The position numbers and the translations under genes are program-made. DNA of 64,000 nucleotides from Bradyrhizobium sp. MOS003. GTDB lineage: Bacteria; Pseudomonadota; Alphaproteobacteria; Rhizobiales; Xanthobacteraceae. A model generated the notes under the pieces. The model did no database searches and was not told the DNA's origin. It saw nothing but the letters and a program-made list of their open reading frames with translations. Positions 44,533 through 53,159 of this stretch are shown here, piece after piece (position 1 is the stretch's first letter; every line of letters starts with the position of its first letter). The stretch spans positions 620,001 through 684,000 of the forward strand of contig NZ_PYFW01000003.1 of assembly GCF_003020125.1 (NCBI RefSeq), given 5' to 3'.

Positions 44533-45692
44533 GTGCGGCCGCGGTCAAGGGCTGGTGTCCCGGCGCGCTGCGCCCGATGCTCTCGGGCGACGGGCTCGTG
44601 GTGCGCGTGCGTCCGTTCGGTGGGAGGCTCGAAGCACCACAAATCACAGGACTTGCCGAGCTCGCCGGGCAGCACGGCAATGGTCTAATCGACGTGACGA
44701 GCCGCGCCAATCTGCAGATCAGGGGTGTCAGCGAGGAAGGCCATCGGCCGCTGATCGACGGCCTTGCACGATTGGCGCTGCTCGATCCCGATCCGGCCAC
44801 GGAAGCCCGACGCAACATCCTGGTCACGCCGTTCTGGCGTACTGGCGACGCAACTCAATCGCTCGCCGCCGAGCTCGAAGAAGCGCTCGAGGATAGTTCG
44901 CTTGCGCTTCCAACGAAATTCGGCTTCGCCATCGACGACGGGACCTCGCGCGTGCTCGCCGGCAATTCCGCCGACATACGGATCGAGCGCGATCGCACGG
45001 GCGATCTGCTGGTGCGGGCCGACGGCGCAAAGCTCGGGCGCTCCGTCGCACGCGGAGAGGCGGTGAGCACGGCGCTCGCGCTTGCAAGCTGGTTCCTGGT
45101 CTCCGGCGGCGCGGCGGGCGGGCGAGGGCGCATGGCGGCCCATATCGCCTCCGGCGCGGCATTGCCTCAATCGCTGCTTGGCGAGACCGAGCCCGCGCCG
45201 GTGATGGCCGCCTCGCGGCCCGGGCACTATCCGCAAGGCGCGATGGTCGGTGTCGCGTTCGGGCAGATGCTGCATACGACGCTGCAGCAGTTCGCCGGTT
45301 GCGGGCATGCGCTGCGCATGACGCCGTGGCGGATGGTGCTCAGCGAAGGCAAGCGCGAGATGCCGAGCGCGCCGGGCCTGATCACCGAGCCCTTTGACCC
45401 CGCGCTGCGCGTCATCGCCTGCAGCGGCGCGCCGCGCTGCCGCGAAGCCCATGCCGATACGCGTGCGCTCGCAGCGGCGCTCGCCCCGCGCATGGGCGCC
45501 GATACGCGGCTCCACGTCTCCGGCTGCGGCAAGGGCTGTGCCCATTCCGGCACGGCCGCGGTGACACTGGTTGCGACTCGCGCCGGATTCGATCTCGTCC
45601 GTGACGGCTCGATCCGGGACGAGCCGGTACTGCGCGGCCTGAACGGCGCCGACATCATCAGCGATCCCTCGATCCTGGTGGGAGGGCATTGA
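44529..45692 (+). CDS. cobG: Precorrin-3B synthase CobG
   Basis: This 387-residue oxygen-dependent mono-oxygenase forms precorrin-3B and marks the aerobic corrin pathway. It resembles sulfite/nitrite reductases: the LIDVTSRANLQIRG repeat near residue 53, and Cys298, Cys304, Cys333 and Cys337 (CSGAPRC and GCGKGC) that ligate a [4Fe-4S] cluster. The ATG overlaps the cobN stop by 4 bp and the stop overlaps cobH by one base. Length and motifs match functional CobG proteins. Confidence 0.94.
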   Translation: MSAAAVKGWCPGALRPMLSGDGLVVRVRPFGGRLEAPQITGLAELAGQHGNGLIDVTSRANLQIRGVSEEGHRPLIDGLARLALLDPDPATEARRNILVTPFWRTGDATQSLAAELEEALEDSSLALPTKFGFAIDDGTSRVLAGNSADIRIERDRTGDLLVRADGAKLGRSVARGEAVSTALALASWFLVSGGAAGGRGRMAAHIASGAALPQSLLGETEPAPVMAASRPGHYPQGAMVGVAFGQMLHTTLQQFAGCGHALRMTPWRMVLSEGKREMPSAPGLITEPFDPALRVIACSGAPRCREAHADTRALAAALAPRMGADTRLHVSGCGKGCAHSGTAAVTLVATRAGFDLVRDGSIRDEPVLRGLNGADIISDPSILVGGH

Positions 45693-46321
45693 TGCCGCAT
45701 ACTTACGAGACCGATGGTGCGGCGATCTATCGGCAATCCTTCGCCACCATCCGGGCCGAGGCCGATCTTGGCCGCTTCACGCCGGATGAGGAACAGGTCG
45801 TGGTGCGGATGATCCATGCTGCCGGCATGGTCGGCCTGGAGGCGCATATCCGTTTCACGCCCGGCATGGGGACGGCCGCGCGCGCTGCTCTGCAACGGGG
45901 CGCGCCGATCCTTTGCGACGCGCGCATGGTCTCGGAGGGAATTACGCGCGCAAGGCTTCCCGCGGCGAATGCCGTCATCTGCACGCTTGGGGACGAGACC
46001 GTGCCTGCGCTGGCGCAATCCATGCGCAACACCCGCTCAGCCGCGGCGCTGGAGCTGTGGCGGCCGCATCTCGATGGTGCGATCGTTGCGATCGGCAATG
46101 CGCCGACCGCGCTGTTTCATCTGCTCAACATGCTGGAGGACCGCGATTGCCCGCGGCCCGCGGCGATCATCGGCTGTCCCGTGGGCTTCGTCGGTGCCGC
46201 CGAATCCAAGGCCGCGCTGATGGCGGATCCGCCGGTACCTGCGCTGACCGTGGAGGGCCGCCTCGGCGGTTCCGCGATCACGGTTGCCGCCGTGAATGCG
46301 CTGGCGAGCCGGAGCGAATAG
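45692..46321 (+). CDS. cobH: Precorrin-8X methylmutase CobH
   Basis: This 209-residue enzyme moves the C-11 methyl group to C-12 to give hydrogenobyrinate. The catalytic His is His42 (VRMIHAAGM), matching the known active-site His of this family; GAPILCDARMVSEGI and GNAPTALFHLL are conserved. I chose ATG 45692 (TGATG junction with cobG) over the TTG three bases earlier; a GGGAGG site precedes it. The cobI ATG follows 2 bp after the stop. Confidence 0.95.
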   Translation: MPHTYETDGAAIYRQSFATIRAEADLGRFTPDEEQVVVRMIHAAGMVGLEAHIRFTPGMGTAARAALQRGAPILCDARMVSEGITRARLPAANAVICTLGDETVPALAQSMRNTRSAAALELWRPHLDGAIVAIGNAPTALFHLLNMLEDRDCPRPAAIIGCPVGFVGAAESKAALMADPPVPALTVEGRLGGSAITVAAVNALASRSE

Positions 46322-46323
46322 CG

Positions 46324-47055
46324 ATGGGACGCATCATCTGCTGCGGTCTCGGCCCCGGCGATCCCGATCTGATGAGCGTGCGCGCCGATCGCACCGTGCG
46401 CGGCGCGAAGCACGTTGCCTATTTCCGCAAGAAAGGAAGGCCGGGCCAGGCCCGGCGCATCGTCGAAGGCATGCTGGCGCCTGATGTCACCGAATATCCG
46501 ATGGAATATCCTGTGACGACAGAGATCGCGTTCGACAGCCCGGAATATGTCCAGCTGCTTGCCGGCTTCCACGACGAATGGGCCGAGCGCCTGGCGCGGC
46601 TTTCGCGCGCGGTCGACGTTGTCGTGCTCTGCGAGGGCGATCCCTACTTCTACGGTTCGTTCATGCATTTGCACACGCGGCTGCAAGGTCGCGTCGAGAT
46701 CGAGGTGATCGCAGGCATTCCGGGCATGGTCGGCTGCTGGAATGGGGTCGGACAGCCGATCGCGCTCGGTGATGACGTCACGACCGTGCTGATGGGGACG
46801 CTGACCGAGGACGAGCTCGAGCGGCACATGCGCGATTCCGATGCGCTCGTCGTCATGAAGACCGGCCGCAATCTCGCAAAGGTGCGGCGCGCGCTCGCAT
46901 CCGCGGGCCGGCTCGACGATGCCTGGCTGGTCGAGCGTGGCACCATGCCGGGCGAGCGCGTGGTGCGGCTCGCCGAGGTCGACGGCGCCGACTGTCCTTA
47001 TTTCGCGATCGTGCTGGTCCACGGCAAGGGCCGGCACCTGGATGCCGCCGAATGA
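46324..47055 (+). CDS. cobI: Precorrin-2 C20-methyltransferase CobI
   Basis: This 243-residue SAM-dependent tetrapyrrole methylase converts precorrin-2 to precorrin-3A. CGLGPGDPDLMSVRA at the N-terminus and VVLCEGDPYFYGSF are the two typical SAM-binding segments, with VIAGIPGMVGC following. The frame opens upstream, but ATG 46324, directly after the cobH stop, gives the standard MGRIICCGLGPGD start. It overlaps cobJ by 4 bp. Confidence 0.95.
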   Translation: MGRIICCGLGPGDPDLMSVRADRTVRGAKHVAYFRKKGRPGQARRIVEGMLAPDVTEYPMEYPVTTEIAFDSPEYVQLLAGFHDEWAERLARLSRAVDVVVLCEGDPYFYGSFMHLHTRLQGRVEIEVIAGIPGMVGCWNGVGQPIALGDDVTTVLMGTLTEDELERHMRDSDALVVMKTGRNLAKVRRALASAGRLDDAWLVERGTMPGERVVRLAEVDGADCPYFAIVLVHGKGRHLDAAE

Positions 47056-47786
47056 CGGGCACATTGACCATCGCGGGCCTCGGCCCGGGCAACGATGCGT
47101 TGGTGACGCCCGAGGTCACGGCGGCGCTGGCCGCCGCGACCGATATTCTGGGTTACGCGCCCTATGTCGCGCGGGTGCCGCCGCGTGCCGGGCTGAAGCT
47201 GCATCCCTCGGATAACCGCGAGGAGCTGCAGCGCGCGAGCGAGGCTTTGCGGCTTGCGGCGGAAGGCGGGCAGGTCGTCGTCGTGTCCTCCGGCGATCCC
47301 GGCGTCTTTGCGATGGCCTCGGCCGTGTTTGAGGCACTCGAACAGGCGCCGCAATGGCGGAATCTTTCGATCCGCGTGCTGCCGGGCATCACGGCGATGC
47401 TGGCGGCGGCCGCGCGCGCAGGCGCGCCGCTCGGCCATGATTTCTGCGCGATCAACCTCTCCGACAATCTGAAGCCGTGGGCGCTGATTGAAAAGCGCCT
47501 GCGGCTGGCGGCGGAAGCCGATTTCTCCATTGCGATGTATAATCCGCGCTCGGCAAGCCGGCCGGAGGGCTTTGCCCGCGTGCTCGCAGTATTGAAAGAG
47601 GCAAACTGTGGCGAGCGCCTCGTGATCTTTGCGCGCGCGATCAGCACTCCCGACGAGAAGATCGTGACCGTGACGCTGAACGACACGACACCGGAGATGG
47701 CCGACATGCGCACGCTGGTGATCGTCGGCAATTCGCAGACGCGCCGTGTCGGCCGCTGGGTCTATGCGCCGAGGCGGGTCTCATGA
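47052..47786 (+). CDS. cobJ: Precorrin-3B C17-methyltransferase CobJ
   Basis: This 244-residue SAM-dependent enzyme methylates C-17 and contracts the ring of precorrin-3B. It has the N-terminal AGLGPGNDALVTPE motif, VVVSSGDPGVFAMAS and VLPGITAMLAAAARAGAPLGHD, all typical of CobJ/CbiH. The 3' end overlaps the minus-strand cobK gene by 25 bp (47762-47786). The plus-strand run resumes with cobL after cobK. Confidence 0.95.
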   Translation: MTGTLTIAGLGPGNDALVTPEVTAALAAATDILGYAPYVARVPPRAGLKLHPSDNREELQRASEALRLAAEGGQVVVVSSGDPGVFAMASAVFEALEQAPQWRNLSIRVLPGITAMLAAAARAGAPLGHDFCAINLSDNLKPWALIEKRLRLAAEADFSIAMYNPRSASRPEGFARVLAVLKEANCGERLVIFARAISTPDEKIVTVTLNDTTPEMADMRTLVIVGNSQTRRVGRWVYAPRRVS

Positions 47787-48508
47787 CCGAGCCACTGCAT
47801 CACCTCGGCGACGCTCTCAACCCGTCGACGTTCGGGCAGCTCCGGTCGCGAGATCATGATTACGGGCAGGCCGAGCATGCGGGCCGCGTCGATCTTGGCG
47901 CGCGCGCCGTCGCCGCCGGAGTTGCGCGCGACGATCCAGACGATGCCGCGTTCCCGCATCATCTCCAACTCGCCGTCCAGCAAGAACGGGCCGCGCGATA
48001 CGATTACGTCGGCGACGAAGGGCAGGAGTGCGTCCGGCGGATCGACGAAACGCAGCGTGTAGCTGTGTTGCGGCTTCGCCGCGAACGGTGCGATATGCTG
48101 GCGGCCGATGGCGAGAAACACTTTTGCGGGCGCTTCGGGCAGCGCGGTGGCTGCGGCGCTGACATCGGCCACCTCGTTCCAATTGTCGCCGGGCGCTTTG
48201 GTCCAGGGCGCGCGCTCCAGCGCGATCAGCGGTGTGCTCGTCTGCGTGGACGCCGCGACCGCATTGCGGCTCATCTCCGCGGCGAAAGGATGCGTCGCAT
48301 CGATCACATGCGTGATGCTTTCGCTGCGGATGTAGTCGGCAAGCCCGCTCACGCCGCCGAAGCCGCCGATGCGGGTCGGCAGCGGCTGATCGGCAGGCGC
48401 GCGGGTGCGGCCGCCGTAGGAATAGACGGCGCCAAGCCCGGCGCGCGCGATCTCCGCCGCGAGCAGGCTCGCATCGGCCGTTCCGCCCAGTATGAGCGCG
48501 CGCGTCAT
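47762..48508 (-). CDS. cobK: Precorrin-6A reductase CobK
   Basis: This 248-residue NADPH-dependent reductase converts precorrin-6A to 6B. The N-terminal Rossmann motif is LILGGTADASLLA; THVIDATHPFAAEMSRNA and VIVSRGPF are family segments. It lies on the opposite strand inside the cobIJ-cobLEMBA run: it converges on cobJ with a 25-bp overlap and its ATG (48506-48508) overlaps the cobL ATG (48507-48509) by two bases. A longer frame to 48532 exists, but MTRALIL is the normal start. No separate promoter room exists, so its promoter must lie inside cobL. Confidence 0.94.
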   Translation of the reverse strand: MTRALILGGTADASLLAAEIARAGLGAVYSYGGRTRAPADQPLPTRIGGFGGVSGLADYIRSESITHVIDATHPFAAEMSRNAVAASTQTSTPLIALERAPWTKAPGDNWNEVADVSAAATALPEAPAKVFLAIGRQHIAPFAAKPQHSYTLRFVDPPDALLPFVADVIVSRGPFLLDGELEMMRERGIVWIVARNSGGDGARAKIDAARMLGLPVIMISRPELPERRRVESVAEVMQWLGHETRLGA

Positions 48509-49688
48509 GTCTGATCCCTGGCTGACCATCATCGGTATCGGGGAAGATGGCCTCGCCGGGCTGTCCGAGGCAAGCCGGAAGGCGCTTGCTTCGGCAGAAA
48601 TCGTGTGCGGCGGCGAACGTCATCTTGCGCTCGCCGATGTCGGCAGTCGGGGCCGCCGTTGGCCGGTACCGTTCAACGCCGATGTCGTTCTCAATTGCCG
48701 CGGCCGGCCGACGGTGGTGCTCGCCTCCGGGGACCCGTTCTGGTATGGCGCAGGAGCGGTTCTCGCCGAGAAGCTCAGTGGCGACGAATGGGTCGCTCAT
48801 CCGGCCCCGTCGACTTTCTCCCTTGCTGCAGCGCGCCTCGGCTGGCGCCTGGAGACCGTGACCTGCATCGGGCTTCATGCGGCGCCGTTCGAACGTCTGA
48901 TGCCGCATTTGGCGGCAGATGCACGCATCATCTGCCTGGTGCGCGACGCAGCTGCGGTCGGAGACCTCGCGAAATGGCTGGCGAAGCGCGGATGGGGCGC
49001 CTCGCTGTTGTGGACGCTCGAAGCGCTGGGCGGGCCCCGGGAATGCATTGACCAGCATCGCGTCGATCTCTTTGCGGGGGATATTCCCGGAGATCTTGTT
49101 GCGGTCGCGCTATTGCTGGTCGGGACGCAGGGCATTCCCCGTAGCTCGGGTTTGCCCGACGATCTGTTCATTCACGACGGCCAGATCACCAAGCGCCCGG
49201 TGCGCGCGCTCGCGCTCTCGGCGCTGGCGCCGCGTCCGGGCGAACGGCTGTGGGATATCGGCGCCGGTTCGGGCTCGATCTCGGTCGAGTGGGCGCTGTG
49301 CGGCGGGACGGCGACCGCGATCGAGGCGCGCGAGGATCGCGTCGCGAACATCCGCAGCAATGCAGAAGCGTTTGGACTTTCGCACCGGATCGCCGTCGTC
49401 ACCGGGAGGGCGCCCAAAGCTGTTGCTGCACGCGAAGCACCGCATGCGGTCTTCATCGGCGGCGGTCTCGACAGCGCGATGTTCGATGCGATCTGGTCGC
49501 GGCTAGCGCCCGGCACGCGGCTGGTCGCGCATTCCGTGACGCTGGAGACGGAAGCGCTGCTTGGCGAGCTTCACCAGCGCCATGGCGGCGAGCTGATGCG
49601 GGTCGAGATCGCGCATGCCGCGCCGCTCGGCCGCTACCGGTCATGGGAGGCAGTACGGCCAGTGGTGCAGTGGAGCACGGTCCGATGA
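48507..49688 (+). CDS. cobL: Precorrin-6Y C5,15-methyltransferase (decarboxylating) CobL
   Basis: This 393-residue bifunctional enzyme methylates C-5 and C-15 and decarboxylates the C-12 side chain. The N-terminal CbiE-like domain (IGIGEDGLAGLSE, then VLASGDPFWYGAG) is fused to a C-terminal CbiT-like methyltransferase (LWDIGAGSGSISVEWAL near residue 250). ATG 48507 shares two bases with the divergent cobK start codon; the frame opens a few codons earlier, but MSDPWLTIIGIG is the standard N-terminus. The stop overlaps cobE by 4 bp. Confidence 0.94.
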   Translation: MSDPWLTIIGIGEDGLAGLSEASRKALASAEIVCGGERHLALADVGSRGRRWPVPFNADVVLNCRGRPTVVLASGDPFWYGAGAVLAEKLSGDEWVAHPAPSTFSLAAARLGWRLETVTCIGLHAAPFERLMPHLAADARIICLVRDAAAVGDLAKWLAKRGWGASLLWTLEALGGPRECIDQHRVDLFAGDIPGDLVAVALLLVGTQGIPRSSGLPDDLFIHDGQITKRPVRALALSALAPRPGERLWDIGAGSGSISVEWALCGGTATAIEAREDRVANIRSNAEAFGLSHRIAVVTGRAPKAVAAREAPHAVFIGGGLDSAMFDAIWSRLAPGTRLVAHSVTLETEALLGELHQRHGGELMRVEIAHAAPLGRYRSWEAVRPVVQWSTVR

Positions 49689-50053
49689 AGGTCGCCGGAC
49701 TCGGCTTCAGGAAGGACGTCACGCTGGCTTCGTTGCGCGAAGCTTTACGCGCAGCAGGTGGACCTGAAGGCCTCACGGCGATCGCGACGATCAGCGACAA
49801 GGCCGATGCGGAGCCCTTGCTGCAGCTCGCACGCGAGTGCGGCGTGCCAGTCAAGGCTGTTCCGGCCGACGTCCTTGCGAGCGTCGATACGTTGACGCAG
49901 TCGAAATTGGTCACCGGGAAGTTCGGCACCGGATCGATCGCCGAGGCTGCGGCGCTCGCGGTCGCCGGTCCTCGCGCACGGCTGATTGCGACGCGTGTCG
50001 TCTCGCAGGATCGCACGGCGACCGCCGCGATCGCGGAAGGAGACGGCGCATGA
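49685..50053 (+). CDS. cobE: Cobalamin biosynthesis protein CobE (CbiG C-terminal domain)
   Basis: This 122-residue protein corresponds to the C-terminal domain of CbiG and to CobE of Pseudomonas denitrificans: VAGLGFRKDVTLASLREAL at the start, then ATISDKADAEPLLQLA and LVTGKFGTGSIAEAAAL. CobE is needed for B12 synthesis in the aerobic pathway, but its exact activity is not settled. The start ATG overlaps the cobL stop, and its stop overlaps the cobM ATG (50050-50053). Confidence 0.92.
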   Translation: MKVAGLGFRKDVTLASLREALRAAGGPEGLTAIATISDKADAEPLLQLARECGVPVKAVPADVLASVDTLTQSKLVTGKFGTGSIAEAAALAVAGPRARLIATRVVSQDRTATAAIAEGDGA

Positions 50054-50832
50054 CGGTGCACTTTATCGGCGCAGGGCCGGGCGCGCCCGATCTGCTGACG
50101 CTGCGCGGGCGCGACCTGATTGCCGCCAGCCCGGTCTGCCTCTATGCCGGCTCGCTGGTGCCGGAGGGCGTGCTGGCGCATTGCCCGCCCGGCGCGCGCA
50201 TCGTCAATACCGCAGCCTTGTCACTCGACGCGATCATCTCCGAGATCGCCGCCGCGCATGCGGAAGGCAAGGATGTGGCGCGACTGCATTCCGGCGATCT
50301 CTCGATCTGGTCGGCGATGGGCGAGCAGCTTCGCCGCCTGCGCGCGCTCGGCATTCCCTACACCGTCACGCCCGGCGTTCCCTCTTTCTCGGCTGCGGCG
50401 GCAGCGCTCGAGGTCGAGCTGACGCTTCCGGGCCTTGCCCAGTCAGTGGTGCTGACGCGCACACCGGGCCGCGCCAGCGCGATGCCTGAGGGTGAGAGGC
50501 TCGCCGCATTTGCCGCGACCGGCGCGGTGCTCGCGCTCCATCTGTCGATCCATCTGCTCGCCGAGGTCGTCGCCGAGCTCACGCCGCATTACGGCGCGGA
50601 TTGCCCGGTCGCGATCGTCTGGCGCGCGAGCTGGCCGGACCAGCGCATCGTCCGCGCCACGCTTGCAACACTCGATGCTGCCGTTGGCACGGAGATGGAG
50701 CGCACCGCGCTGATCCTGGTCGGCAAGACGCTGGAGGCCGCGGATTTCGACGAGAGCCGCCTTTATGCCGCCGATTACGACCGCCGCTATCGGCCGGTCG
50801 GCGCCGAGCCGCGCTTCCCGGAGGCCTCGTGA
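50050..50832 (+). CDS. cobM: Precorrin-4 C11-methyltransferase CobM
   Basis: This 260-residue SAM-dependent methylase acts on precorrin-4. FIGAGPGAPDLLTLRGRDLI, YAGSLVPEGVLAH, LHSGDLSIWSAMGEQ and VTPGVPSFSAAAAAL are diagnostic CobM/CbiF segments. ATG 50050 overlaps cobE and gives the normal start; the open frame further upstream is a shadow. The stop shares one base with the cobB ATG (50832). Confidence 0.95.
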   Translation: MTVHFIGAGPGAPDLLTLRGRDLIAASPVCLYAGSLVPEGVLAHCPPGARIVNTAALSLDAIISEIAAAHAEGKDVARLHSGDLSIWSAMGEQLRRLRALGIPYTVTPGVPSFSAAAAALEVELTLPGLAQSVVLTRTPGRASAMPEGERLAAFAATGAVLALHLSIHLLAEVVAELTPHYGADCPVAIVWRASWPDQRIVRATLATLDAAVGTEMERTALILVGKTLEAADFDESRLYAADYDRRYRPVGAEPRFPEAS

Positions 50833-52142
50833 TGGCGGCAGGCCTCGTCATCTCCGCACCGGCCTCCGGCGTCGGCAAGACCACGCTGACGCTGGCGCTC
50901 GCGCGCGCCTGGCGTCATCGCGGCCTGAACGTGCAGTGCTTCAAGAGCGGGCCAGACTATATCGATCCAGCCTTCCACGCCGCCGCTACAGGCCGCGCCT
51001 CCGTCAACGTCGATAGCTGGGCGATGGACCGCGGGACAATCGCCCATCTCGTCAGCCGCGGCGTGGACGCCGATGTCGTGCTGGCAGAGGGCTCGATGGG
51101 CCTGTTCGACGGTGTCGCCGCCCGCGGCGTTTCCGGCACCGGTGCCACCGCCGATATCGCGGAGATGCTGGGCTGGCCCGTGGTGCTGGTGATCGACCCT
51201 TCCGGGCAGGCGCAGACCGCAGCGGCGATTGCCGCAGGCCTTCGCGATTATCGCCCCGGGTTGAAGCTTGCTGGCGTCGTGCTCAATCGCGTCGCCAGCC
51301 CGCGCCATGAAAATCTCGTGCGGCATGCGCTCAACGAGGCCGGCATTGCCGTGTTCGGCGCGCTGCCGCGCCATGCCGAGATCAGCCTGCCGAAGCGGCA
51401 TCTCGGCCTGGTGCAGGCCGAGGAGCAGGCCGAGATCGGCAAGCTGATCGACGAGGCCGCGCGCTTCGTCGCCGAGCATGTCGATCTCGATGCGGTGCTG
51501 CGATCTGCAGCCAGCTGGTCGCCACAACCTGCCGTGAACGGCCTAAACGTGACGCCGCCGGGGCAGCGCATCGCGCTCGCCCGCGATGCCGCGTTCTCCT
51601 TCGTCTATCCGCATATGCTGGAAGCCTGGCGCGCGGCGGGCGCGGAGATCTCGACATTCTCGCCGCTCGCCGATGAAGCGCCTGACGCGAGCGCCGATGT
51701 GTGTTGGCTGCCCGGCGGCTATCCCGAGCTTCATGCCGGCAAAATCGCGGCCCATGCGCGTTTTCGCAGCGGCCTGCGCGCCTTCGCCGAGACCCGGCCG
51801 GTGCACGGCGAATGCGGGGGCTATATGGCGCTGGGCACCGCTTTGACCGATGCGGATGGTGTCCGCCACGAGATGGCGGGCTTGCTCGGCCTGGAGACTA
51901 GCTTTGCCAAGCGCCGCATGCATCTCGGTTATCGTCTGGCCGAACTCGCCGCGCCGATGCCGGGACACCGCCCCGGCGCACGCCTGCGCGGCCATGAATT
52001 CCACTATTCAACGATCATCGCGCAGCCTGACATGCCGCTGGCCGTGGTGCATGATGCCACCGGCGCGGTCATCGCCGAGACCGGCTCGCGGCGCGGCCAC
52101 GCCACCGGTACGTTCTTCCATCTGATCGCGGAGGACCGGTGA
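50832..52142 (+). CDS. cobB: Hydrogenobyrinic acid a,c-diamide synthase CobB
   Basis: This 436-residue glutamine amidotransferase amidates the a and c carboxylates before cobalt insertion. The P-loop is APASGVGKTTLTLAL (about 9-18), followed by CFKSGPDYIDP and EGSMGLFDG; the glutaminase domain has the nucleophile Cys in HGECGGYMALG. The inferred start is ATG 50832 rather than the GTG at 50829. It is followed by cobA (GTGA overlap, 52139-52142). It is not the NAD-dependent deacylase that shares the symbol. Confidence 0.95.
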   Translation: MAAGLVISAPASGVGKTTLTLALARAWRHRGLNVQCFKSGPDYIDPAFHAAATGRASVNVDSWAMDRGTIAHLVSRGVDADVVLAEGSMGLFDGVAARGVSGTGATADIAEMLGWPVVLVIDPSGQAQTAAAIAAGLRDYRPGLKLAGVVLNRVASPRHENLVRHALNEAGIAVFGALPRHAEISLPKRHLGLVQAEEQAEIGKLIDEAARFVAEHVDLDAVLRSAASWSPQPAVNGLNVTPPGQRIALARDAAFSFVYPHMLEAWRAAGAEISTFSPLADEAPDASADVCWLPGGYPELHAGKIAAHARFRSGLRAFAETRPVHGECGGYMALGTALTDADGVRHEMAGLLGLETSFAKRRMHLGYRLAELAAPMPGHRPGARLRGHEFHYSTIIAQPDMPLAVVHDATGAVIAETGSRRGHATGTFFHLIAEDR

Positions 52143-52870
52143 GCGGCTTCGTCTCCTTCATCTCCGCCGGGCCCGGCGACCCCGAGCTGCTCACGCTCAA
52201 GGGCGCCGCGCGGCTGCGCGAGGCCGACGTCGTGCTCTATGACGATCTTGCCTCCGGCGCGATCCTCGATCTCGCCCGGCCCGGCGCCAATCTCGTCGCG
52301 GTGGGGAAACGGGCAGGACGTCCCTCGACCAGGCAACATCACGTCAACCGTCTGCTGGTCGACTATGCCGCAACAGGGGTGCGCGTCGTGCGGCTCAAGT
52401 CGGGCGATGCCGGCATTTTCGGCCGGCTCGAAGAGGAGCTGGAGACCCTGCACGAAGCGGGCATCGGCTATGAGATCGTTCCCGGCGTCACCTCGGCCTG
52501 CGCCGCGGCGGCGCAGGCCGGCATTCCCCTGACGCGGCGCCACACCGCACGCCGGGTGCAGTTCGTGACCGGGGCCGATGTCACCGGAGAGTTGCCTCCG
52601 AATCTGAATTGGGTGGCGCTGGCCGATCCTGAGGCGACGACCGTGGTCTATATGGGCCGACGCACCTTTCCGGCGCTTGTCGCAAAACTGGTCGCGCACG
52701 GCCTCGCCGCGGATACCCCGGCGCTGGTCGCCGAATCCCTCGGCCGTCCCGACGAGCGGTTGGTGCGCACCACCATTGCCGAACTTGCCGAGCAGCTTGC
52801 GCGCGGCGGCGTCGCCTCGACCGCCGCCGTCATCCTGTTCGGCGCGCTGGCGGGGGATTATCCGTCATGA
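52139..52870 (+). CDS. cobA: Uroporphyrinogen-III C-methyltransferase CobA
   Basis: This 243-residue SUMT methylates uroporphyrinogen III at C-2 and C-7 to precorrin-2, the entry into the pathway. FISAGPGDPELLTLKGA, VVLYDDLAS, GKRAGRPSTRQHHVN, RLKSGDAGIFGR and VVPGVTSACAAAA-like segments are conserved. The start is GTG 52139, overlapping the cobB stop. It is the last gene of the long plus-strand run; 47 bp after it begins riboswitch 2. There is no fused ferrochelatase domain, so it is a dedicated SUMT rather than CysG. Confidence 0.95.
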   Translation: MSGFVSFISAGPGDPELLTLKGAARLREADVVLYDDLASGAILDLARPGANLVAVGKRAGRPSTRQHHVNRLLVDYAATGVRVVRLKSGDAGIFGRLEEELETLHEAGIGYEIVPGVTSACAAAAQAGIPLTRRHTARRVQFVTGADVTGELPPNLNWVALADPEATTVVYMGRRTFPALVAKLVAHGLAADTPALVAESLGRPDERLVRTTIAELAEQLARGGVASTAAVILFGALAGDYPS

Positions 52871-52917
52871 TCGGCCCGGCACTTGCGCAGGCTCGACGAA
52901 AGGGGCACACAGGAGGG

Positions 52918-53109
52918 GCATGGTGCTCGACGCGGCGCAAAGCGCCGGAGCATAATCGGGAATGGGGGTGGGCGGACCCAATTGCGGCGCCCAAAACCCC
53001 AGCCGCCCCCGCGACTGTAAGCGGTGAGGGACTCCGATCAGCCACTGGGCCGCAAGGTCCGGGAAGGCCGGAAATCCCAGAGAACCGCGAGCCAGGAGAC
53101 CGGCCGTGC
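52918..53109 (+). promoter_or_regulatory. Cobalamin riboswitch 2 (upstream of CbiM-like gene)
   Basis: Plus-strand hallmarks are GCATAATCGGGAATG, CAGCCGCCCCCGCGACTGTA, AGCGGTGAG, GCCACTGGG, GGGAAGGCCGG and the B12 box GAGCCAGGAGACCGGCC near 53090-53106. A P1 helix can pair GCATGG (52918-52923) with CCGTGC (53104-53109). It ends about 50 bp before the CbiM-like gene and should repress cobalt uptake when adenosylcobalamin is plentiful. Confidence 0.94.
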
Positions 53110-53159
53110 ACGTTTTGAGGCCAAGGCCGTCGGGTGTGACGGCAGGAAGGAATTGAGCC

